Shown here: one piece after another, positions 1 through 15,000 of the stretch
Numbering within the stretch: the first letter of the stretch is position 1
Layout of the letters: the number at the start of each line of letters is the position of its first letter
Assembly: GCA_029783825.1 (NCBI GenBank)
Contig: JAREIK010003112.1
Coordinates: forward strand, 78,010-142,009
Source of the DNA: Sapria himalayana
Lineage: Eukaryota > Streptophyta > Magnoliopsida > Malpighiales > Rafflesiaceae
Length of the DNA stretch: 64,000 nucleotides
Direction of reading: 5' to 3'
The notes under the pieces: model-generated
Told to the model about the DNA's origin: nothing
The model's database searches: none
What the model saw: the letters and a program-made list of their open reading frames with translations, nothing else
Position numbers and translations under genes: made by a program

Positions 1-472
1 AAAAAGGTGTTTTAAAAAGTTCTTATCAGAGTTTGATTTATTTTGCAAGCATATGCTATTAGTGGGTGCATGGTCCAGTGGACAGCAATGCCATGAGATA
101 TGGTCTCGTAGATGCTTAGCCATGGTGCATAACTATCTGGAAGTGTACATTGTGTGTGTGTGGTGCAGTGAACCTGCATATGTGCTTGATGTATAGGATG
201 TGCGCCGTGTGAATATTTAATACATTTATGGTGTAGTGTGTGAAAACTATAGCTTGTGCTCATTGGGTTTTTTTTATGTATCAAAGAAAGTGATTTTTTA
301 TGTAGAATCATGTGAGTAAAAACTATATTGTTGTTATGAAAGTGGCCACTACTTTGGTGGTTCCATAACTATTTGACTACGACAATAAATGTTGAGAGTT
401 AAGTATGTAATGAAAAATATAATATTTATTTTATTTATATCTAGCATAGATTTTTTATTTTTTATTTTATCA

Positions 473-715
473 CAGGAATTCATTGAGATATGTATGACAA
501 CTACTTCTAAGCCAGTTGAAGTTTTATGGATCTTAAGATAACTTTTTGAAGGAAGAAAAGTAGGAAATGAAAGAAGTGAATGATGAGATGAAAGGAATAA
601 AGAATGCAATGCACTAGTAGATGACCTATATAGAGTCACAACTAGCAGCCTTGATATGATAGATAAACACCAAGTTCTAGAAGAGTACCCGCACAAGAGA
701 GCCTAGCACAAATAT
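473..715 (+). pseudogene. TnpA-like transposase C-terminal remnant
   Basis: This is a decayed copy of the last exon(s) of the CACTA TnpA-type protein, the subterminal-motif-binding partner of TNP2 in En/Spm elements. It aligns by eye with 60300-60810: both start after an intron-acceptor-like CAG or TAG with GGAAyTmATkGAG, both carry a glutamate- and lysine-rich coiled-coil stretch ending in MNDEMK-like codons, and both end with a short tail of related sequence before the 3' untranslated region. A block of roughly 280 bp present at 60362-60640 is missing here, and there is no continuous reading frame. Sequence similar to the preceding exon may start near 355. Confidence 0.6.
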
Positions 716-950
716 ACCAGTTATTGATGAGAATGATACTTTAGTTTTAAAAGATTATATACCTATGTTAAGTTTTTATTTTAAATATGTAACTATTGTA
801 TCAGAATAATTAATTAACTGATTTTACTTTTTGTTAAATATAAATAACAGTTTATCGGATATGTTTTTTTCAATTTAATATAAAAGTTAAATATATGTAA
901 TCAAAAAAATTTTGTAAAAAAATATAATCGTAAAAATAGTTTTGGAATGA

Positions 951-1235
951 AAATAGCTAGGGAATTTTCCTTTTCTAATTTAGCTAGAAAATTATATATA
1001 TATATTTATTCGAAAAATATTAATTACTACTCTTAATTATGATCGAAATTAGCAAGGAAGTAAATATAATTAGTAGAGAATTTCCATCATTCAAAAGTTT
1101 GCTAGAAAATTTTTTTTATTGCTAAAATTTTGTGAAAAGCACATTAGCTTGGGATAATTTGCATCATAAATCTATTGTTAATCTATTTAAGTGATGGGAT
1201 AAGCCCGATAAGCTAGGGAAATTTCCCTTGCTATT
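951..1235 (+). repeat. 3' subterminal repeats of CACTA element
   Basis: There are several copies of TAGCTAGGGAA and its inverse (near 952-965, 980-995, 1085-1105 and 1210-1233), mixed with degenerate versions. In En/Spm, TnpA binds a short motif repeated near both ends; the position and inverted arrangement make this motif the likely equivalent. That role is inferred from family knowledge and not shown by the sequence. Confidence 0.65.
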
Positions 1236-1699
1236 TGAGAATTTTTTATAGTGTTTATTTATTTTCCTATCTATCTATCGGTCTATCTATCTATGAATGT
1301 ATCATTCTATCTATCTATATACTTATCCAACTATCTATCTATATAATTATTTATTTGTCAGTCTATCTATTTGTCTATCTATTTATCTATCTATCTATTT
1401 ATTTGTCTATCTTTGTATCTATCAATCTATCTATATGACTGTTTATCAATTTGTCTATCTCTCTATATGTATATCAAACTATCTGACTATTTGTATATCT
1501 CTCTATATGTCTATCTATCTATCTATCAGTCTGTTTATCTAACTATTGATCTATTAATCTCTCTATATGTCTATATGTTTATTTCATATCTGTCTATCAT
1601 TATATCATTCTATATATCTATTTATCTATTTATCTAACTATCTACGTGCCTATCTATCTACCTATCTATATGCTTTTCTATCTATCTATATGCTTTTTT

Positions 1700-3060
1700 A
1701 TCTATCTATATATCGATCTATGTATTTATGTATCTACTTGTCTACATGTCTACAACTCTACTATTCTACAAGTCAACCTATCTATCTATATACCTATCTA
1801 TCTGTCTGTCTGTCTGTCTATTTATCTATTTTTTATCTGTATATATATATATATGTCTATTTATCTATTTGTCAATTAATATATATTTATTTGTATTTCT
1901 ATCTATCGATCTATCTGTTTATCTATCTTTCTATCTATTTATCTTTTTATTTATCTATTTATCTAACAATCCCCCTATTTGCCTATTAGTATATTTGTCT
2001 ATCATCTATCAGTCTATCTATGTGTCTATCTATCTGTATATATCATTAAATATCTATTTTTCTATCTATATATCTATCTATCTATATGTCTATATGACTA
2101 TGTCTATTTATTTATCTATCTATCTATCTATATTTATGTCTATCTATCTATTTTTCTAATCTATTTATATATTTATCAGTCTATCTATCTATCTATATAT
2201 CAATCAATCTATCTATCTATCTATTTATATATCTATGTGTCTATCCTATCTAGCTGTCTATTTATACGTCTATATTTCTCACTATCTATCAATAAATCTA
2301 TATGTCTGTCGGTCTGACTATCTACCTATTTATTTGTCTATCTATCTATCTTTCAAATTCTCGATCTTTAAATATACAAATCTATCCATATGACTATTTG
2401 TCAATTTGTCAATCTATCTATCGATCTATCTTTCTATTTATCTATCTATTAGTCAAACGATTTGTCTATCTATCGATGTTTATATCTTTCTATCTTTCTA
2501 TCTATCTTTATATCTATCTAAATATCTACCTATCTATCTATTAATTTGTCTATTTGTATATTTGCCAATCTAATTGACTATCAGTCAATCTGTATGTCTA
2601 TCTATGTGTATATCAATCGATTTGTATATTTGTCTATCTATCTAATTTCTATTTATCAATCTATCAATCTAACTATATATCTTTATATATATCAATCGGT
2701 GTATAGGATTAGCAATGATCCTGTCTATAATTTTATCTATCAATTTATCAATTTATCTACTTACCTATCTATATATCTTTATATCTATCTATCTGTCAAT
2801 CTGTCTTTCTATCAATCTATTATTCTATATGTCTGTCTATCTATCTATATATATCTAATTATCTATCTATCTATCTTTCTTTCTTTCTATGCATATATCT
2901 ATGTATCCATCTATTTGTTTATCTTTCTATCTGTCTATCGTTTTATCTATCTATCTATCTCTATCTTTATGTATATAAGTCTATCTGTCTTTATATCTAT
3001 CTATTGATCTATCTATATGTATATATATCTATCTATCTATAATATCTATCTTTCTATTTA
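1700..3060 (+). repeat. Higher-order repeat in TCTA array, copy 1
   Basis: This segment matches 5785-7150 at an offset of about 4.08 kb. Shared non-TCTA landmarks include AGTCAACCTATCTATCTATA (1771 and 5850), a following run of TCTG repeats and (TA)n, and CAATTTATCA followed by CTACTTACCTATC (2741 and 6826). Both landmarks give nearly the same offset (4079 and 4085), which shows one block duplication and not chance similarity of simple repeats. The edges are approximate. Confidence 0.65.
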
Positions 3061-3941
3061 TTTATATATATGTCTAGCTATCTATATGTCTATCTCTATT
3101 TCTATCTATCACTCTATCTATTTATCTATCTATCTAACTATCTATTTTTCTATCTTACTATCTATTTGTCTACCTATCTAACTTGTCTAACACTCTATTT
3201 GTCTTTCTATCTATATGCCTATTATCTATCTGTAAATTTTTAAATCTATCTATCTATCTATCTGCCAATCTAAATATTTGTCTATCTTTCTATCTCTTTA
3301 TCTATCTATCTGTCTGTGATTCTATCTTTTATCTATCTATATGTATATCTAACTATCTGTCTATCTATATATTTGTCTATCTATCTATTTTTTTATTAGT
3401 CTATATGACTATCTTTCTATCTCTCAGTCTATCAGTCTATCTATGTATTTGTTTATCTAACTATCTGTCTATCTATATATCTATCAATATATCTCTCTAT
3501 TTATCTATTTGATATTTTCCAACCTATCAACCTAACTATCTATCTTTTTATTTGTCTATCTCTCTAACTATCTCGTTGTCTACGTGTCTATCTTTCAATC
3601 TTTCTATTTATATTTCTATCTTTTTATCTATCTGTCTATCTATCTTTCTATCTATCTACTATCATCTATTTGTCGATTTATCTTTTTGTCTATATCATTT
3701 TCTATCGATCTATATATCTATCAATATGTCTATTTGTTCATCTATCAATCTATCTATATATCTCTCTGTCAATCTGTCAATCTGCTTGTCTATCAATCTG
3801 TCTATCTATCTATATATCTATCAATCTATCTATCATATGACTATCTGTGTTTCTTTCTATCTACGAAACTATCTATCTAATTATATTTCAATCGATCTAT
3901 CTATCTATCTATATGTCTATCAATCTATTTGTCTATATATA

Positions 3942-3982
<41 letters not shown>

Positions 3983-4371
3983 CTATCTATATATATATCT
4001 GTCTCTCTATGTATTTCTCTATTTATCTACTTACCTATCTATCTATCTATCTGTCTGTCTATCTATAAATATGTAAATCTGTCAATCTATCTATCTCTCT
4101 ATTTATATATCTATGTATTTATGTATTTGTCTGTCTATTAATCTATCTATCTATTTATCTATCTTTCAATCGCTTTATATGTCTATCTAGCTATATATTT
4201 ATCTTTCTATATATCTATCTTTCTATCAGTCTATTTGTCTATAAGTCTATCTCTCTATATGATTATATATCTATATGACAATCTATATATCTATCTATGT
4301 ATCTTTCTATCTGTCTAATTTTCTATTTAACTATGTGTCTATTTGTCTATCTATTTATATGTTTATTTGTT

Positions 4372-4402
<31 letters not shown>

Positions 4403-5784
4403 CTATTTATTTGTATATCTTTCTAACCTCCTATTTGTTTATTAATCTATCAGTCTATCTATATATTTATCTATTTATCTATCTATCTATATGTATATTT
4501 ATCTATCTATTTTAATTGTCTTTATCTATTGGACTATCTGTCTATTTGTTTTTCTATCTACTTGTCTATTTATCTATCAATCTATTAATCAATCAATCAA
4601 TCTAACTATCTAACTATCTACCTATATAATTATCAAATTATCTATCTTTTTATATATAAATATTTATATATATTTATATCTATCTTTCTATCTAACTATC
4701 TAATTATCTTTCTATTTGACAATCATTCTATTATTCTATTTATCAATCTATCTATTTGTCTACCTATCTACTTGTATACTTATCTACATGTCTATCTGTC
4801 TATATGTCTATCAATCTTTATATCTATCTATCTATTTGTATATCTACTATCTGTCTGTCTATCTATATTTCTATTTGTATATCTTTTTATTTGTTTAGCT
4901 ATCTATCTATCTATTCGTATATATATATATATATATATATATATCTATCTATCTTTCTATTTGTTTGTCTATCTATCTATCTATCTATCCATCCATCTAT
5001 CTATGTATCTTTATATTTGTCTATCTGTCAATCTGTCAATTTGTCAATCAATCTATATGTTTATTTGTTTATATATCTATATGTCTATTTGTCAATATGT
5101 CTATATGTCTATATGTTTATATATCTATGTGTCTATATATCTATCGATCTATATGTCTATCTTTATATCGATCTATCTAACTATTTGTCTATCTATTAAT
5201 CTATAAATCTATAAATTTGTCTATTTGTCTATTTATGTATCTTTCTATATGTTTATATATCTATAAATTATCTATCATTCTATCAATTATCTGTCTATAA
5301 ATCTCTCTATAATTCCTAATAATTTGTCTATCAAACTATGTAACTATTTGTTTATCTATCAATTTGTCTCACTATTAGTATATCTAATTTTGTGTCTATT
5401 TATCTCTCTATGTATCTATCTATCTTTTTATCTATCTTTCTATCTATCTATCTATTTAATTATCTATTTGTCTATCTATCTATCTATCTGTATATTTATC
5501 TATCTATGTATCTGGCTATATATCTATATATTAATATGTCTTTCAATCTATCTATCAAACTATCTACCTATATGTCTATGTATCTGTCTATCTATCTATC
5601 TATTTATATATGTGTGTATATCTTTTTGTTTATTTGTCTATATGTATTTAAGTCTATATATCTACCTGTCTACCTAACTATCTGTCTTTCTAGCTATTTG
5701 TTAGCTTGACTATCTATTTGTATTCCTAGATTAGTAATTGACTATCTGTCTATTATCATTCATTCTATATTTCTATTTAACTAT

Positions 5785-6291
5785 CTATCAATCTATATAT
5801 AGATCTATGTATCTATTTGTCTACATGTCTACCTGTCTACTTGTCTACAAGTCAACCTATCTATCTATATACCTATTTATCTATCTATCTGTCTGTCTGT
5901 ATCTATATATATATATATATATATCTATCAAATAATATCTATATTTATTTGTATATCTATCTATCGATCTATCTATCTATCTGTCTTTCTGTCTATTTAT
6001 CTATTTATTTATCTATCAATCTAAAAAACTGTCATTTGTTTATTAGAGTATTTATCTATCTATCTATCAGTTTATTTATCTATTGTCTATCTATCTATAT
6101 ATATCATTATGTGTCTATTTGTATATCTATATATATGTCTATCTATCTATTAGTCTATATATCTATATGACTATCTGTCTATTTGTTTATCTATCTATCT
6201 ATATATCTATCTTTATATTTATCTATCTACTTGTCTAATATGTCTATCTATTTATCTGTCTATCTATCTATCAATATATCTATCAATCAAT

Positions 6292-6336
<45 letters not shown>

Positions 6337-7150
6337 TATCTATCTAACTGTCTGTCTATATGTCAATCTATCTCACTATCTATAAATAAATCTCTGTCTG
6401 TCGGTTTGTTTATCTACCTATTTTTCTATCTATAGATCTTTCTAATTCTCGATCTTTCAATTTGCTAATCTATCTATATGACTAACTATCAATTTGTTAA
6501 TCTATCAATCAATCTATCAGTCTATCTATCTATCTATTGATCTGTCAATCAATTTGTCTCTCAATCTATCTTTATATCTATATATCTTTATATATTTATA
6601 TTTGTCTATCTATCTACCTATCTATCTATCAATTTGTCTATCTTTATATCTGCTAATCTATCTGACTATCTGTCAATCTGTATGCCTACCTATGTGTATA
6701 TTAATCTATTTGTATATTTGTCAATCTATCTATCAATCTATCAATCTCTAAATCTATCTATATATCTTTCTATCTATCTATATATTTATAAAATTATCGA
6801 TCATTATGTTTATAATTCTATCTATCAATTTATCAATATATCTACTTACCTATCATATACCTTTGTATCTATCTATTTTTCTATCTATCTGTCTGTCTGT
6901 CTGTATGTCTATCAATCTATTATTTTATCCGTCTATCTATCTATATGTCTATCTATTTATCTATATATCTAGTCTCTCTATCTATCTTTCTATGTGTCTA
7001 ACTGTATATTTATCTATTTGTCTATCTTTCTATCTATCTAGATGTTTATCTATTTATCTATTTGTCTGTCTATCTATCTCTAGCTTTATGTCTATAAATC
7101 TATCTGTCTTTCTATCAATCAATCAATCTATCTATCTATATGTATATCTA
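5785..7150 (+). repeat. Higher-order repeat in TCTA array, copy 2
   Basis: This is the second copy of the block at 1700-3060. The order of the landmark variants is conserved: CTACATGTCTAC, then AGTCAACC, a TCTG run, a (TA)n run, a TATCAATTTGTC-rich section, and CTACTTACC. Many point differences and small indels separate the copies, so the duplication is not recent. Confidence 0.65.
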
Positions 7151-7706
7151 TCTATCTATAAAATATATCTAGCTATTTATTTGTATATATGTCTATCTAT
7201 ATATCTGTCTATCCGTATATCTATTTATCTATCTATCTCTCTATCTAGTTTTCTGTCTATCTATCACTCAGTCTATTTGGCTACCTATCTAACTATCGAT
7301 CTGACTATTTGTGTATCTGACAATCTGGCTATCTGTCTATTTATCGATCTATAAATCAATCTACATGTTTAGTTTTTTTCTATCTCTCTATCTGTCTATC
7401 TGTCAATATGTCTATATGTCTATATGCCTATATGAATATATGCCTATATATCATTCTGTCTATATGTATATTTTTATATTTGTATATTTATCTATTTGTC
7501 TATCTGCCAATCTAACAATCTATAAATTTGTTTATTTATGTATCTCTCTATATGTATATATATCTATAAATTATCTATCTGTCTATCAATCTATATGTAT
7601 ATCTGTATATCTATCTATCTATCAGTCTATCTAACTGTCTTTCTATCCTTCTATCAACCAAACTATATGTCTATCTATTTATAATTGTATCATTCTATCT
7701 TTCTAT

Positions 7707-7752
<46 letters not shown>

Positions 7753-10700
7753 ATCTATCTTTCTATCTTTATTTATGTCTATCTATCTACCTATTTATAT
7801 GTTTATTTATCTATCAAATCATTCATCTTTTTATTTTCTATCTATCAATCTTATTATCTATCAATCTATCACATTATTTATCGATCTATCTATTTATCTA
7901 TCTGTCTATATATCTATATTTCTATCAGTGTATCTATCTATCTATCTATTTGTTTTTCTTTCTATCTGTCTATAATTCTATCTGTCTATCTATCTATATA
8001 ATCAACTTACCTATCAATCTATCTATCTTTCTATGTATCTTTCAATCTATCTGATTATCTATTTGTCTGTCTATCTATCTATATATTTATATGTCTATCT
8101 ATTTATATATCTATCTTTCTATCAGTCTTTGTGTCTAAGTGTCTATTAGTCTATCTGTTTATCAGTAGATCTATCTATCTATCAATTATCTATCAAACTT
8201 TTTTTGAACTATTTTCTATCTATTTTTATTTCTATCTATCTATCTATCTATATGTCTATTTATCAATCTTTTTATCTATCTATATGTCTATCTATGTATA
8301 TGTATATCTATCTATCTATATATATGTCATTCTATCTATTTGGCTATCTGTCTATCTATCAATCTCTCTATCAATCAATCAATCATTCTTTCTTTCTTTC
8401 GTTCTCTCTTTATATCTTTTTATTTTTTATCTATCTATCTAGCTATTTATCTATGTATTTCTCTATCTATGAATCTATCTAATGATCTAGCTATCTATTT
8501 GTCTATCAATCTATCTACCTATTTATCTATCTATCTATCTATGAAGTTCTTTATCTTTCTATTTGTCAATCATTCAATATACCAATCTCTCTATCTATCT
8601 ATCAGTATGTTTATTTGTCTAAATGTCTCTATTTCTATCTATCTATATGTCAAAATGTTTAATTCATATCTCTCTATCATTCTATCATTCTATCTACTTA
8701 TCTATCTATTTTTTTCAATTAATCTACTTGCAAATCTCATTATCTATTTATCTAGCTATTTGTCTATCAATCTATCTGTATGTCTATCTGTTTATATGTC
8801 TATAATTCTAATTATTTATCTGTCCATATGCCTATCTATATATTTATCTATTTCTTTATTTGTTTATCTTTCAATCTGTCTATCTATTTATCTATCTATC
8901 TGTCTATTGATCTATATACCTGTCTATATATTTTTCTAGTCAATCTGTCTACCTTTCTACCTATCTATTTGTCTATTTATTTATAAATCTATCTACTAAC
9001 TATCAATCTATCTATATTTCTACCTATCTATTTATCTTTCTTTCTATCCCTCTATCTGTTTATCTGTTTATCTATCTATCTTTCAATTTGTCAATCTCTC
9101 AATCTATTTTAGTGTATTTCTATCAATCTGTCTATATCTTTATGTATATATCTATCTATTTGTCAATTTGTCTATCTATCTATCTTTATATCTTTCTATC
9201 TATATATTTTCCTATCTGTTTATCTATCTATTTGTCTATCTATATATCTTTCATTTTATTTACTATATATCTATCTATCTGTTTATCTCTATATTTGTCT
9301 ATTCACCTATCTATATGTCTATCTATATTTGTCTTTTAGTCCAAATGTTTATCTTCAAATCTACCTATATGTCTATCTATCTATCTTTGTATGTATTTAT
9401 CTCTTTGTCTATTTATGTATCTACCTATCTGTCAACCTATTTACATATCTAACTGTCTATCTATTTATCAGTCAATCTATATATTTATCTATCTGTCTAT
9501 CTGTCAATCTTTCAATATGGCAATCTATCTTTCTTTCTATCTTTCTATTTATCTAATTCTCTATCTTTCTATCCGTCTATCTGTCATCTTTCTATATGTC
9601 TATCTGTCTATCTATCTATCTAAATATTAATCTATCTACTATCTATCTATAAATCTATCTGTCTATCTTTCTATTTGTCTATCTCTTTATCTTTCAATCT
9701 ATCTATCTGCCATTCTGTCAATCATTCTATCTGTCAATCTATCGATCTATCAAAATATATATATGTCTTATATGTCTATATGTCTATCTGTCTATCTACC
9801 TATATGTATATCTTTTATTTCTATCTATCTCTATATCTGTCTTTCTATATATGTATATCTTTCTTTTTGTCTATCTAACTAACTATCTATCTATCTATCT
9901 ATTTTTCTTACCTTCTATCTATCTAACTAACTAACTATCTATTTATATGTCTAACTGACATTCTGACTATATGTCTATCTATCTATCTATATATATGTCT
10001 ATCTGCATATCTTTCTATCTATCTATCTATCTATCTGCATATCTATCTATCTATATATCTATCTAACTATCTATTTAACTGTCTATGTATATATTTATCT
10101 ATCTATCTTTCTATCTTTCTGTCTATGTGTCTATCTGTCTGTATCTATCTTTCTATCTATCAATGTGTCTCTGTGTCTATCTATCTAATTTTATATCTTT
10201 ATATCTATGTATCTATCTACCTATCTATAATATCTGTCTATCTATTTGTTTATTTGTCTATCTGTTTATTTGTGAATCAATTAATCAATAAATCAACAAA
10301 TCTAATGAACTATCGATATATCTAACTATATAACTATTTATCTATCTAATGATCTATTTATCTAACTATCAATCTATCTTCTATCTTTCTTTCTTTCTTT
10401 CAATTTATCTCTCTAACATTATATCTAAATTTCTACCTATCTACCAATATACCTATCTATCTATCTATCAATATATCTGCATATCTATCTATCTATCTAC
10501 TTAACTATTTGTCTATATGTCTATCTATCTATCTTTCTATCTATCTATTTATCAAACTATTTATCTATCTAATTCTCTATCAATCTAATTCTTAATATAT
10601 CTCTATGACTATTTATATATCTGTCTGTCTATTTATCTATTATTCTAACTATCTAACTATCTATCAATTTATCTAATTTTCTATTCATCTTTCAACCAAT

Positions 10701-12027
10701 TTATTTGTTTATCTATCAATTAATTTGTCAATCTTTCTATATATCAATCTATCTATTTGACTATCTGTTAATCTATCTATCTATCATTACATTTATCTCT
10801 CTATTAATCTATATCACTATCTATCTATCAATCAATCTATCTATCTTTCTATCTATTTATCTATTTATCTATTTATCTATCTATCTATCCATATTTTAAT
10901 TGTCCATATATATATATGTTTATCTATCTATATACTATCTATTTATCTATATCTACTTGCCTATGAATCAATCAATTAATCAATTTATCTATCTGTCTAT
11001 TTGTCTATAAGATGATCTATTTATCTATCTATTAGTGTATCAATCTATATATTTATTAGTCTATATGACTATATATTTATCTATCTAACTATCTAACTAT
11101 TTGTTTATCAGTCTATCTATCTATCTATATATCTACCTATCTATCTATATGTCTATTAGTCTTTCTATCAATCTATCTTTTTATAGATTTTTCTATCTAT
11201 TTATCTATCTATTTGACTATCAATCTTTCTGTCTATCAATCTATCTATTTATCTATCTATCTGTATATCTATATATCTATTAATTTTCCTATCTTTCTGT
11301 ATTTTTGCATATCTACCATTCTATGTATTTATCTATCTATGTATCTTTCTATATAAGTAATTATCTATCTGTCTATCAATATATATGTCTATTTGTCTAT
11401 CTATATTTATGTGTATATGTCGGTCTATCTATCAGTTTATTAGTCTATTAGTCTATTTGTCTATCTATCTTCCTTTCCGTCTATCTATCTATCTGTCTAT
11501 CTATCTTCCTTTTTGTCTATCTATCTATCTGTCTATTTGTCTATTTCTCAATCTGTCAATCTGTCAATCTGTCAGTCTATCAATCCGTCTATCTATCTAT
11601 CTATCTAACTATCGATATATCTATTATCTATATGTCTTACTATTTATCTATTTATATACTTGCTATCTATCTAACTGTCTATATTTCTATCTGTCCATCT
11701 ATCTATCTATCTATCTATTTGTCTGTCTGTCTGTTATCTATCTATCTGTCTATATATCTATCTACCTACATATCTACCTATCTATCCATGTATCTATCTA
11801 CATATCTATCTATCGATCAATCTGTTTGTCTAACTATCTATCGATTTATTAGTCTCTCTATCTATCAATTTGTCTATCTTTTATTTGTCAATCTATATAT
11901 CTTACTATCTATAAACATGTCTATATATCTTTCTATCTATCTGTATAACTTTCTTTTAGTCTATTGTTTATCTATCTATCTTTCTATCTATCTATATGAT
12001 TATCTATTTATCTTTCAATAATTCTAT

Positions 12028-12067
<40 letters not shown>

Positions 12068-15000
12068 ATCTATCTATTTATCTTTCTATCTATCTGATCA
12101 TATGTCAATCTGTCTTTCAGTTTATCTTTTTATATGTTTATCTTTCTATCTATCAAACTATCTATCAAACTGAATAACTATCTATCTATCTACATATCTA
12201 TTTATCTGTCTATATGTTTATCTATCTATTTGTCTATATGTCTATTTTTATATCTATCTAACTATCATTCTATCTATATATCTATTTATTTGTCTATTTG
12301 CCTATTTGTCTATCTATCTAAATATCTATCTATAATATCTATCTATTTACCTATTTGTCTATCTGTCAACCTATCTATCTATCTATCAATCAAACAACCA
12401 ATATATCTATCTATCTATCTAATTATTTATTTATCTATCTATATATTTATATATATCTATATATTTATTTATCTAACTATCAATCAATTTATCTATCTTT
12501 TTATCTATCATCTATCTATCTACTATCTATCAATCTCTCTTTTTATTTATCTATTTATCTATTTGTTTATTTGTCTATTTATCTATATATCTCTCTTTCT
12601 TTCTATTTAACTATATATCTATATGTCTATTTTTCTATCTGTGTATTTCTTTATATATCTATCTGTCTATCATTGTATCCGTCTATCTATTTATTTATCA
12701 AACTATCTACTTGCCTATCTATTAATCTATCTATCTATGTATATTTATATCGTCCTAAAATCTATATATCTATTTATCTAACTATCTATATATTTGTCTA
12801 CCTATCTTTCTATCTATCTATCTACTTATCTATCTATCAATAAATAAATCTATCAAAATATCTATCTAATTATCTATCAATCTGTCTACCTATCTATATA
12901 TCTATCTATCTATCTTTTTGTCTATCTTTATATATGTCTATTTATCTATGTATATCTATTTTGCTGTCTATATTTTTATCTCTATATCAGTCTATCTATC
13001 TATCTGTCTATCTGTCTATATTTCTATCTATTTATCTGCTTATCTATAAATATGTCTATCTATCTAGTTGTATATCTATCTATATTTCTATCTATCTTTT
13101 TATTTATTTGACTATCTATTTTTTCACTCTATCTAATTGTATACTATTTGTATATATGTCTATTTGTATATCTACCTATTTGTAAGATTTTTCTATCTGT
13201 TTATCTATCAATTTGTAATATATGTTTATATATCTATATATCTATCTATCTATCTATCGCTTTGTCTATTAATCTATCAATCAATCTATAAATAAATCTA
13301 TCAATCAATCAACAAAGCTAACTATCCATCTGTCTATCTATATATCTTTCTAATTATCATTTTATATATTTAGTTATCGATCAATCAATCAATCTATTTA
13401 TTTATCTATCTATCAACCTATCTACCTACCTATCTACATACATATCTATATATCTATTTATCTACTTTTCTATATATATATATATCTATATCTATTAATC
13501 TATCTATCAATTTGTCTTCTTATTTATATGTCTATCTATCAATCATTTAGTCTATCTTTCAATCTGTCAATCTAACTTTCTGACTATATGTCAATCTATC
13601 TATCTATCTCTATGCCTATTTATCTATCTATCTATCTATCTATATGTTTAATTATATATTTATCTATCTTTCTATCTCCATATTTGTCTATCTTTTTAAA
13701 AATATATATCTATATATTTTTTTATCTATCTGATTATCATTCTATCATTCTATTTTTTTATGATTTTGTTTATATATTTATCTACTTGCCTATCTATCTA
13801 TCTAAATAGCTATATATCTGTCTGTCTATCTATCTATAAATCAATCTTTCTATCTATATCTGAGTCTATCTATTTATTAATCTATTTGTCTATATGTATA
13901 TTTGTTTATTTGTGTATATGTCTATATGACTATCTATTTATCTTTCTATCTGTATAACTATCTATCTATATATATGTCTATCTAACTATATATCTAATAG
14001 TCTATATGTCTATTTGTCTATATGTCTATCTATCTGTTTGTTTGTCTGTCAATCTGTCGATCTGTCTGTCTATCTATGTTTTATCTTACGATCTTTTTAT
14101 TTGTTTATCTATCTATCTATCAGCTATTAGCCTATTAGACTATCTGTCTTTATATCTATCTCTCTATCTGCCTATATCACTATTTTTCTATCTATCTATC
14201 TATATATTTGTATATTTGTTTATCTATCAATCTCTCTATATGTATATATGTCTAGTTATCTATCTGTCTTTCTATTTGTCTATCTGTCTATCTATCTATC
14301 TATTTGTATATCTATCTATCAGTTTATTTATCTATCTATCTATCTCTCTATATTTCAATCTATCTATCTATTTATCTATATTTCTATCAATTTATCTATT
14401 TATCTATCTATATATCTATTTAGACATATATCTATCTCACTATCTATCTAATCATCCATATATTTTTCTATCTATCTAATTATCTTTCTAACTCTTTATC
14501 TATCTTAGAATTTCTCTAGTTATCTATCTATTTGTCTACCTTTTTATCTATCTTTCTAATTTCTTTCAATTTGTTATCTTTTTGTGTCAATTGATCTATC
14601 TAACAATTAGTCAATCTGTCTATTTATCTATCTATTTATCCATTTGTCTATTTATTTAATTTTCTATATGTTTATCTATCTATCCATAAAACTATCTATC
14701 TATTTGTCTATCTTTTTATTTATCTATCTGTCTATTCCTTTTTTATATATATGGCTATCATTCTATGATTCTATCATTTTATCATTCTATCAAGATTAAT
14801 TCTTTTTATCAATCCATATACATGACTATCTATCTATCTTTGTATCTATCATTATATCTGCATATCAATCAATATATTTTTCGATCTATCTATCTATATA
14901 ACTATCTATCTAGCAATAAATCAATCTATATATCAATCTAACTAAATATCTGTTTGTCTACTTTTCTATCTATCTATCTTTCTATTTGTGAATCGATATA

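Larger units (their letters stand above)
1..1253 (+). mobile_element. CACTA (En/Spm-like) transposon, 3' part
   Basis: This is the 3' portion of a CACTA element; its 5' part lies left of the window. The right terminus is the sequence ATTTTTTATAGTG ending at 1253, the inverse complement of CACTATAAAAAAT, and it matches the 3' terminus of the minus-strand element at 22541. Inward lie TAGCTAGGGAA-type motifs (about 951-1235), then an AT-rich stretch (about 730-950) similar to 63090-63270, then a TnpA remnant. Positions 1-350 show no recognisable coding sequence. The DNA outside the terminus is TCTA array. Confidence is high for the element type; whether it was autonomous cannot be judged. Confidence 0.85.
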
